Assembly: GCF_000154825.1 (NCBI RefSeq)
Contig: NZ_DS560019.1
Span: forward strand, 806,001-870,000
Source of the DNA: Anaerofustis stercorihominis DSM 17244
GTDB taxonomy: Bacteria > Bacillota > Clostridia > Eubacteriales > Anaerofustaceae
Direction: 5' to 3'
Length of the DNA stretch: 64,000 nucleotides
Positions 27,070 to 34,774 of the stretch are shown here, one piece after another. Under the pieces are notes generated by a model that saw nothing but the letters and a program-made list of their open reading frames with translations, ran no database searches and had not been told where the DNA came from. Each line of letters starts with the position of its first letter. Position 1 is the first letter of the stretch. The translations under genes and the position numbers were made by a program.

Positions 27070-27390
27070 GGTTTCCCTCCTTTCTGTTTTCATTATAACA
27101 AAACAGATAATGCCGCTTTTCATTATTCTTGCGGTCTTTTCATATATCATACACCCCAGAAACATCTACTCTGGCGCAAGTGTCAATTATCCGTTTGTCT
27201 CCCTGCACCTGCCGCTAGAGCAGCATATTATCTTTGAACAAAGTGTTCACTCTATCGGTATCTTTCAGCTATAGCAGATTAGGTTAACTATATTTGTACT
27301 TTTATCTCATTGCAACTTTATATGTTACTTGCTGCATCCTTATTGTACGTCTTTCGTTCAGTCTATCAATGCTGTTCATGGTTGAATAAT
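27070..27390. other. Non-coding gap upstream of the AraC-GNAT gene
   Basis: About 320 nt without a convincing gene. It should contain the promoter of the AraC-GNAT/MATE unit (AT-rich stretch near 27075-27125), but I could not fix a clear -35/-10 pair. Base composition is intermediate between the element and the host. Confidence 0.35.
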
Positions 27391-27452
27391 CAAAAAAACT
27401 ATCAGAGGATTCAAAGTTAATGTTCCATTAAAATCTTGAAAATCCTCTGATA
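27391..27452 (-). terminator. Intrinsic terminator of the CHAT gene
   Basis: A perfect 12-bp stem, TATCAGAGGATT (27400-27411) with AATCCTCTGATA (27441-27452). On the minus strand T7 follows (27392-27398). Confidence 0.85.
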
Positions 27453-27494
27453 ATTCTTAAAAACTATTTTATCTGATTTCGTGTATGAGATAAC

Positions 27495-28550
27495 TTAAAC
27501 ATCGGGACGGACAAGTATCATATCATTAAGATCCACATCATCACGAGCGTAAATTTGGGGGATATTTTCACCAGGAATTCCCTCTAACAGCAATTCAGCT
27601 ATTGCCTGATTAAAAGATACCTGCAATGAACGTCCGAATCCTATCGAAGAGTAGAGTTGGGCCGCAAATGTACAAGCAGTATCATCCCGAATTGATTCAG
27701 ACATTCCAATCGCGGCTTCTATATGTTCAACAACGCTGACTGCCTGCGATTCAGAAAAGCATGCATTAAAAACCACTAATCGTATTGTATCGGAGGCAGT
27801 TGACATGGCCATGGTAATTGCCTCCTTTGTAACCATCTTTGTACTGCCATCTGGATTTAACAATACAAGTTCCCCTGACATGCTTCCATGGCCACTGAAA
27901 TGGACTATTGTTGGATTTGTCTCATTTATTGCCTGCAATATATCTGATGAACGAGTAGCCCAGCGACTTTCAAAATGAATAGAGTCACGATACTCTGAAA
28001 GTCGTATTTTTTCTTGGATTGATCGTGCTTCTTCATCAAGAGACAACTTTTGAGTATCTTTTGGATTAGCAGCCAGAAATAAAACTGTGATTTTTTCCGG
28101 TATTGCTTTTAGGCGTTCAATTTCCATCTGCATATTTGTTTGGACAGTTCCGTATTCGTTTAATGATTGCTCAAAAGCGGCCGCTTGGCGCTCCATTTCT
28201 CGTTGACGTTTCTTCTCTGCTTCAAGATTCTTTTTATTAACTTTAGCTTCTTCATTTCTAAAATTTTTTTCTGCAGTTGCTAATTCCTTCTCCTTTTGGG
28301 CAATCTTTTTCTGTAAGTCCCCACACTTTTTTTGAATGTCCGAAATAGATTTATTTGCACGTTGAATTTCTTTATATTTAGTATTGATGGTAGACTGGCT
28401 TTTGGTACGGTCAATCATACTTTGGGCAGAAATGATTTTCTTTTGCAATGGAGATATTTTTGCCTGTTCTTTAGCCAAATCTTGATTCAGTTTGGCCAGT
28501 TCCTCCCGCTTTCTAATCATGGTATTTCTATATGTATCAAGCTGCGACAT
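27495..28550 (-). CDS. Coiled-coil CHAT-domain (caspase-like) cysteine protease
   Basis: A 351-residue protein. Residues about 5-150 are a long, charged, heptad-like coiled coil rich in Lys, Glu and Gln. Residues about 153-345 form a CHAT domain: it opens with TVLFLAANPKDTQKLSLDEE and has the catalytic His221 in IVHFSGHGS and Cys264 in VFNACFSES. CHAT proteases are effectors in several bacterial conflict systems, usually fused to or beside sensor domains; here the only other part is the coiled coil. It is a single-gene unit with an AAGGAGGG ribosome site and its own terminator, at the right end of the mobile element. Substrate and trigger are unknown. Confidence 0.88.
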   Translation of the reverse strand: MSQLDTYRNTMIRKREELAKLNQDLAKEQAKISPLQKKIISAQSMIDRTKSQSTINTKYKEIQRANKSISDIQKKCGDLQKKIAQKEKELATAEKNFRNEEAKVNKKNLEAEKKRQREMERQAAAFEQSLNEYGTVQTNMQMEIERLKAIPEKITVLFLAANPKDTQKLSLDEEARSIQEKIRLSEYRDSIHFESRWATRSSDILQAINETNPTIVHFSGHGSMSGELVLLNPDGSTKMVTKEAITMAMSTASDTIRLVVFNACFSESQAVSVVEHIEAAIGMSESIRDDTACTFAAQLYSSIGFGRSLQVSFNQAIAELLLEGIPGENIPQIYARDDVDLNDMILVRPDV

Positions 28551-29010
28551 ATTTCACCCTCCTTCTTTTTAATTATACAATTTAGCCGTAACGAATTCAA
28601 TAAAAACAAACATCGGCTACTTATTGTTTTCAACATAACGTTTTGTTAACAGGTAAAAGTTATCAGGAATTCAAAATCCCTTGATTTTTCATATAGCTGG
28701 CATAAATCAGGAAAAACAAAAAAGTTATCAGGAACCCTTTTGCCGTAATCCCTTATGAAATATGGATGCTTTCAACAGGTTCCTGATAACTTAGAATTCC
28801 TGATAACCGGTAGTATAAGGAATTCACGATACAAATGGCAAGCAATGCAATCTTACGTAAGATTGCGTATTTAGCAGGATTTCCGTTCCCAGAATTCCTG
28901 CTAAATGCTTGTTGGTGACATGTCCCCAAACCCCTGAGATCATCACCTTCGGTGATGGCTGCGCGTTCCGTTGAAACACTGAAAAACTCATATTTGATAT
29001 TTTAAAAACA
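28551..29010. repeat. Non-coding region with nested inverted repeats at the right end of the element
   Basis: GTTATCAGGAATTC (28659-28672) is perfectly complemented by 28794-28807. Nested inside, GTTATCAGGAACC (28724-28736) is complemented by 28778-28790. Further right are a 20-bp perfect palindrome, GCAATCTTACGTAAGATTGC (28847-28866), a hairpin with arms ATTTAGCAGGA (28869-28879) and TCCTGCTAAAT (28896-28906), and CATCACC-TTC-GGTGATG near 28945. The only frame noted is a 27-codon one starting at 28835 with weak support. This could be a recombinase or transfer site, or regulatory RNA. Confidence 0.7.
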
Positions 29011-29062
29011 AAAAAATGCCATGCAATCGGCGAACCTTTTGCATAGCATTTTTTGTTTTTTC
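29008..29062. terminator. Bidirectional intrinsic terminator near the right end of the element
   Basis: Nested arms AAAAAATGC (29011-29019) with GCATTTTTT (29046-29054), and ATGCAA (29021-29026) with TTGCAT (29039-29044). Confidence 0.8.
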
Positions 29063-29137
29063 CGTTTACCTGGCATAAGTCATAAGTTTTGTAATGTTTC
29101 CTTATGGGATACTACCATTACATAGGGTCTTTTTTTA

Positions 29138-32100
29138 TTATTTACAAAGTAAATCTCCCAGTAGAGAATATAGTTTATTTAAATCTATAGGTTTCGAGAT
29201 ATGTCCGTTCATACCGCTTTCTATTGATTTTTTCATATCCTCATCAAATGCGTTTGCAGACATTGCAACGATAGGTACGGTGATTGCATCGGCTTTATCA
29301 AGGTTTCTTATGGTCTTTGTTGCCGTCAACCCGTCCATTATCGGCATTCTGATATCCATTAAAATCAAATCATAATATCCGACTGCAGACTCTTTAAATT
29401 TATCTACCGCTATCTGTCCGTTTTCCGCAACTTCTACTATAAACTTATTCATTTCCAGTATAGTTTTGGCAATTTCAATATTTAAGTCATTATCTTCAAC
29501 CAGTAAAACCTTTTTGCCGGAAAAGTCATAATCAATATTATTATTTTCTTTCTTTTTAAGTTTATCTTCAGAGGATTTTTCAAGTATCAATGTAAATTTA
29601 AATGTACTTCCTTTACCTAAATCACTCTCCAGTTCTATATTGCTTCCCATTAATTTTACAAGGTTATTACATATTGCAAGCCCCAATCCGGTTCCTCCAT
29701 AATGAATGGAAGTATCATCTTCAGCCTGTTCGAATGCATGGAAAACTCTTTCTTTATTTTCACTGCTTATTCCGATACCATCATCTTTTACTATAAATGT
29801 AACTTTGCTTTGTTTGTCATTATAATCTTCTTCACGTACACAAAGCAATATATTTCCTTTTGACTGTGTAAATTTTATAGCATTCCCAAGAAGATTTATA
29901 AGAATTTGATTTATTCTCATGTAATCTCCGTATAGAACATCATCGTTAACATTGGCTTTTACATTAAAGTTAAGCTCTTTATCTTCTGCTTGAGGTCGTA
30001 TCAAGGTTTCTACTTCATCGATAAGATTAGTTAAACTAAAATTGGAAGGTGATAATTTCATCTTACCGCTTTCGATTCTGGACATATCTAATATGTCATT
30101 GATTATGGAAAGAAGGTATTCTGATGAGGTGCTAATTTTTTCAAGGTATTCTTTGGTGCTGTTTTTTAGCCCGTTTTCTTCCATTGCAATATTGGTCATA
30201 CCGATTATAGCATTCATAGGTGTTCTTATTTCATGTGACATCCTTGATAAGAAATCACTCTTTGCTTTACTTGCAGAGTCTGAACGAGATTTTCCGATGT
30301 TTGTAGCAATTATCTTAACTATTTCATATAAGCTGCTGTTATCTTTATCTTCTATATTTTTTGTTTCATCCTTTAAATTGAAGGATATGCTTCCTATATA
30401 GTTTTCATCGTTTATTAATGGATAGCAAACTCCGCTTGTATGTTCTTCTATTCTAAAGAAATCTTTTTCGAGAGGCATTAATTCATTATTTACTTCATAT
30501 TTAATAGGTTTAGTCATTAATTTACTGCTTAGTTTAAGAAAATCTTCTTTTGAATAATGTCTTATTTCTTCTGATATTTTATGATTATCGTTATGCCATT
30601 GGAAAGGTATATAACTGCTATAAAAATCTTGTTCGGCAAATGTCATTATTATGCTGTCTAAATTAAAGTACTTTCCGACTTTCATTAAAAGGACCGGCAT
30701 TATCTTTCTTAAGTCGTTTGTTTTATCAAACATATTGAATATAAGTGATGCAATACTTATATCATTTGCATAATTAACACCAAGTATATCTCCGAATGTA
30801 TTAGTTAAATCTATATTATTATTTTTTTCTGTTTCGGGAAGAGCGGCATATGTTTCTACTTCGCCCATTTTTTTATCTTTAGCAAATTTTAATGCTTTCA
30901 TTGCATTATTTATTGCATCTTCTACCGAAGTTTCTTCAGTATTTTCTATATAATATATCCCGGTGCTGCATCCTGTTTGAACATTTAAGTCTTTAAAGGT
31001 ACTATTAAATTTATCGGTAAACTCTCTTGCTATATTTAAAGCTTCATCGGCATTTTTGTCTTGAGCCCAAAGTAAAAATTCATCTCCTCCGCACCTTACG
31101 GCTATATCATTATTGGAAATTACCGAACTTAAAATATGACCGCTTTCTTCAAGTATTACATCTCCGATAACGATACCCAGATTATTATTGATGTTTTCAA
31201 AATAATCCAAATCGAATATTAAAATCGTTCCATGTTCTAAAATACTAAATTCATTTTCTATCAGTTTGATTCCTTCATTCCAATTGAATAATCCGGTTAG
31301 AGGATCTCTTCTTTGTTTTTCTATTTCTTTTAACTCTTGTTTCTTTTCATCATCAATATCTCTCATGCTCCCGATGATTTTGATCAGTTCCTCGTTGTTA
31401 TTATAAATAGCTTTTCCTCTTAACTCTATCCAAATAAAATCTTCTAGATTTTTACCTAGTTTGCCTCTGAAATCAGTATGAATATAACCTAAATCATCAA
31501 TTATATACTTATCAATTATGTATTTATCTTCATCATAGATATAATCTTTATTCCTTAAAGCTTCTTTGCAGTTTTCAATTGTTACCGAAGGTTCCAAACT
31601 GCTGTTTTCGTCATCTTTATTTTTAAATTCGTAATAAACATATACAATATCTTTTAGAGCGTCATATTCGAATATCGTTTGAGTGCTGCTTTCAAGTGCC
31701 GCTTGATATCTGCTTTTTTCTTCTATAATTAGATTTTCCGATTCTTTTTGTTTATGAGTCAAGTCGCTTATAACGTTATAAAGTTCATCTATTTCTTCTA
31801 TATTTGAAATAGGAAATTCATTGAGTTTATTTTCATCGCTTGTTTTAATAGTTTGAGCCAATCTAATGATAGGTTTAGTAATTGAAGTAGATGTCAGATA
31901 GATTGCACCAAGACCAATTATCAGACAAAGTATAATGACTATGGTTACGGTTCTCATCAAATTATTCGATATTCCAAATAATTGATTATCGGTGCTTATA
32001 GCCATCAATGCCCACTGATCTGAGGAGAAAGGAGTATTGGTATTGTATAGATTCAAATCTAATAATGTTCCGTAAACTTCCGAATCATGCAGTTTTATAT

Positions 32101-33079
32101 CTTTAAGTTTATAAAAGTTATCTGAGGTATTCTCTTTTTTTAAAGAAAATGAATTGTTGATGTTTTGTACTTGAGAAGCACTCGCGCCGGATGCTGTCAA
32201 AACTTTGCAATTATTGTTTTCGTCTTTCAATACCAATAAATAACCGCTTTGATGAGAATTCTTTAAATCGAGCTCTCTTGAGGGTAATATAGAATGAAGA
32301 TAAGAAATAGATATATCCACACCCGCAACTCCATATACCTGTCCTTTATATATAAGAGGAACGGAATATGTGATCATTTGATAACTTTTATTTGCCTCTT
32401 TCTCACCTTCTAAATAGAATGGTTTAGACCAATAACCCAAATTTTGATATCCAAGTTCAGGATTTTCTTTTGCTGCATTAAAAGGCTTATAAAAGAATTC
32501 ATTGCTGAACGTTTCATCATTGCTGCTTATATTAAAAGATGATTCCCATGGGATATCAAAAGGTATTTTTAATTTATGAGAAAGTGTTGAGCTTCCTCTT
32601 ACCATGGTTATATCTGAATAATCCACAGGATCGTTTTCCGGATCGGCATCTCTTAAATAAATCCCCGGTACGCTTTTCTTGTTTCTCGTATCTGCAAGGA
32701 TTATAAAAGAACCATTAACCGTGTTTTTTCTTAAGTTTGATATGAGGGTATTTGAAGACGAATCAAATAATTCGTTCTGCAAAGATTTATCTTTTAAGAA
32801 TGCTTTTAAATTTGTATGGTTATTTTTAAGTATTTTATCTAAATTGGAATTTACATCTTTGATTTCTTCCTTTAGATTCGACCATTGCTGAACCATATTA
32901 TTTTCTAATATGATTTTCCTATTCTCTGTTGTTTGACTCAATATCTGTACGGAATTTTGATTTAAAATACTAGGTGTTCCGCTTATGTATAGAGCAATAT
33001 ATAAAGCAAAAACAAGTATGAAAATAAGAATTATCAATGGAAATAGTATTTGATTAAATATTGATCTTTTCTTCTTCAT
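29138..33079 (-). CDS. Hybrid sensor histidine kinase with PAS, GGDEF, HisKA, HATPase and receiver domains
   Basis: A 1313-residue membrane sensor. Order: membrane helix (about 10-33), extracellular dCache-like sensor (about 40-365), helix (about 377-396), HAMP-like linker, PAS-like region (about 455-585), GGDEF domain with intact motif at 664-668 and the DLDYFENINNNLG strand (623-635), a GAF-like region (about 760-920), HisKA with His949 in MSHEIRTPMN, HATPase_c (GIGIS, GGTGLGL), and a receiver with Asp1242 and Lys1296. The RxxD inhibitory site before GGDEF is absent (SNND). It may combine c-di-GMP synthesis with phosphorelay. It lies 29 nt behind a solute-binding lipoprotein gene. Confidence 0.92.
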   Translation of the reverse strand: MKKKRSIFNQILFPLIILIFILVFALYIALYISGTPSILNQNSVQILSQTTENRKIILENNMVQQWSNLKEEIKDVNSNLDKILKNNHTNLKAFLKDKSLQNELFDSSSNTLISNLRKNTVNGSFIILADTRNKKSVPGIYLRDADPENDPVDYSDITMVRGSSTLSHKLKIPFDIPWESSFNISSNDETFSNEFFYKPFNAAKENPELGYQNLGYWSKPFYLEGEKEANKSYQMITYSVPLIYKGQVYGVAGVDISISYLHSILPSRELDLKNSHQSGYLLVLKDENNNCKVLTASGASASQVQNINNSFSLKKENTSDNFYKLKDIKLHDSEVYGTLLDLNLYNTNTPFSSDQWALMAISTDNQLFGISNNLMRTVTIVIILCLIIGLGAIYLTSTSITKPIIRLAQTIKTSDENKLNEFPISNIEEIDELYNVISDLTHKQKESENLIIEEKSRYQAALESSTQTIFEYDALKDIVYVYYEFKNKDDENSSLEPSVTIENCKEALRNKDYIYDEDKYIIDKYIIDDLGYIHTDFRGKLGKNLEDFIWIELRGKAIYNNNEELIKIIGSMRDIDDEKKQELKEIEKQRRDPLTGLFNWNEGIKLIENEFSILEHGTILIFDLDYFENINNNLGIVIGDVILEESGHILSSVISNNDIAVRCGGDEFLLWAQDKNADEALNIAREFTDKFNSTFKDLNVQTGCSTGIYYIENTEETSVEDAINNAMKALKFAKDKKMGEVETYAALPETEKNNNIDLTNTFGDILGVNYANDISIASLIFNMFDKTNDLRKIMPVLLMKVGKYFNLDSIIMTFAEQDFYSSYIPFQWHNDNHKISEEIRHYSKEDFLKLSSKLMTKPIKYEVNNELMPLEKDFFRIEEHTSGVCYPLINDENYIGSISFNLKDETKNIEDKDNSSLYEIVKIIATNIGKSRSDSASKAKSDFLSRMSHEIRTPMNAIIGMTNIAMEENGLKNSTKEYLEKISTSSEYLLSIINDILDMSRIESGKMKLSPSNFSLTNLIDEVETLIRPQAEDKELNFNVKANVNDDVLYGDYMRINQILINLLGNAIKFTQSKGNILLCVREEDYNDKQSKVTFIVKDDGIGISSENKERVFHAFEQAEDDTSIHYGGTGLGLAICNNLVKLMGSNIELESDLGKGSTFKFTLILEKSSEDKLKKKENNNIDYDFSGKKVLLVEDNDLNIEIAKTILEMNKFIVEVAENGQIAVDKFKESAVGYYDLILMDIRMPIMDGLTATKTIRNLDKADAITVPIVAMSANAFDEDMKKSIESGMNGHISKPIDLNKLYSLLGDLLCK

Positions 33080-33108
33080 AATGCCCTCAAAAGTTTATTT
33101 TTAACTTA

Positions 33109-34572
33109 TTATTTTACGCTATCCTTTAATGCCTTATTGAATGATTCATACCATTTTTCGAAATTTTTGTCAGAAGTATATTTTTTTGTCGCTTCTTCTA
33201 AGCTCTTACCGTTTTTTAGTGCTTTTTCAACTTCTTTTCTGTCATTGATAGCTAAGTCATATAAGTTATATTCCAATACTTTTCTTGCATTTCTTCCGCC
33301 GTCGAATGCTTTGTTTGTATAGAGGGTATTATTTTTTAGTGTATCATATGCTACGTCCATGGTCTTTTTTACTTTGTCATTTAGATTTATGTTGTTTTCC
33401 TTGATAACTTTATTAAATGAATCGATGTTGTTAGCATCTTTTTTAACCGGAAGATATCCGCTGTCTCCGCAGAAGTTGATATTTCTTTCTTCTTCCGTGA
33501 ACCATTTTAAGAAAACAACCGATGCGTATTCTTCCTGTTCCGTACTTTTTGTTACTACCATTCCCGCACCTTGCTGTACTGCATAGTCTTTACCATCTTT
33601 GAATTTAGGGTCTTCTAGAACTATCGTTTCGATTTTGCTTGATTTTCCGTTATTATCTACTTTATCAGGGAAATAGTTAGCTGATGTAGTAGATCCGGTT
33701 AAAGACGCTATTTCACCTATAGCCACATCATCGGAACGGAATTTTCCGTAAGATGAGAAATAGCCTTTAACATATGGAACATAATAAAATTCTCATATTT
33801 TTTTCATGTTTTCTTTATTTATATTTAATGATACTTTTTGATTTTCAACTTTAAAAAGTTCATCTCCGTTTTGCATAGAACCTATTATAAACAGATTTGC
33901 CATCGCATCTCTTCCGTAAAAAGCTTTTCCGTCATTTTTAACATTTGGAGTCAGCGAATCGATCCATTCGTAATATTCTTTTGCAATATTAACTAAGCCT
34001 TCTTTAGTTTTAAGTTCTTCAAGGCTTGCTCCCGTAGCTTTTGAAAATTTATCCCAAGCTGTTTTGTTTAACATAAATATTTCTGTGCTTTTTGCTACAG
34101 GGAATATTTTAAGCTCGTCTGCATTGCTGCTTATCCTGCCTTCTTCAATATATGAATCTACATATGAATCAATATCATCTTTAGACATATATTTATTTAA
34201 ATCCACCAAGTATCCTTTTTTTTCTATTTCATAAGCTGTATCGGCATATGAAGCAAAAATATTGGGAATTTCTTTACTTCCAACTTTTTTATTTATTGAT
34301 GCCATAACACTGTCTTCGAGCTGTGTAACATCGCCCTGGTTATGTCCTTCAACAAAAATCCCCTCTTCCAATCCAACAGTTTCGTTGAATTCTTTTATCA
34401 TGTTGTCAAATGCAACTTTTTGAGCTCCGTTATAATAATGCCAAACGGTTATTGTTACGGGATTGCTCGGATCGAGTTTAACTCCTGCAGGATTATCGTT
34501 ACTTTTACATCCCGTCAAAGCTCCAAAAATAAGAAGCATAGAAACTACTAGTGCCGTTATTCTTTTTTTCAT
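33109..34572 (-). pseudogene. Extracellular solute-binding lipoprotein gene interrupted by an in-frame TGA
   Basis: The frame encodes 487 residues with one TGA at codon 260 (33793-33795). Both halves are in the same frame and join smoothly (NKENMKKI, stop, EFYYVPYVKGYF). A lipoprotein signal ends in ALTGC, with Cys22 as the lipid-attachment site. The rest is a carbohydrate-type ABC solute-binding protein (VTITVWHYYNGAQKVAFD; GMVVTKSTEQEEYASVVFLKWF). No permease or ATPase genes are adjacent; instead a dCache hybrid kinase follows, so the protein may deliver ligand to the sensor. TGG (Trp) would be the natural codon at the break. AAAGGGG precedes the start. Confidence 0.8.
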
Positions 34573-34615
34573 TTTAATTCCCCTTTATTTAATTTGTTTT
34601 GGTAAATATAATTTT

Positions 34616-34644
34616 ATTATACATTTTTTTGCCTCAAGCTACAA
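34616..34644 (-). promoter_or_regulatory. Promoter of the solute-binding protein/kinase operon
   Basis: On the minus strand, TTGTAG (34639-34644), a 17-nt spacer, TATAAT (34616-34621). CCTCAA at 34632-34637 and TTGAGG about 16 nt further right form a 6-bp inverted repeat around the -35 that could be an operator. Confidence 0.6.
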
Positions 34645-34719
34645 CAAAAACAGTTGAGGTTTCGCTTAATAATGGAAATTATTGGTATCTATATACATAT
34701 TTCACATATATATTAGAAA

Positions 34720-34770
34720 TATAAAAAAGACTTGCAAAGAAAAAAATTTCTCTAAGCAAGTCTTTTTTTT
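34720..34770. terminator. Bidirectional terminator after the P-type ATPase
   Basis: A 13-bp perfect stem, AAAAAAGACTTGC (34723-34735) with GCAAGTCTTTTTT (34756-34768), around a 20-nt loop. Confidence 0.85.
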
Positions 34771-34774
34771 ATTA

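Noticed and set aside
28659-28906. Repeats that might be a CRISPR array
   Set aside because: The copies occur as inverted pairs with unequal spacing, not as direct repeats with uniform spacers, and there are no cas genes.
33793-33795. Selenocysteine codon or frameshift as an explanation of the TGA
   Set aside because: Shifting the frame at the A run gives an unrelated translation, so it is not a frameshift. Solute-binding proteins of this type are not known selenoproteins, and Trp fits the position, so selenocysteine is unlikely.
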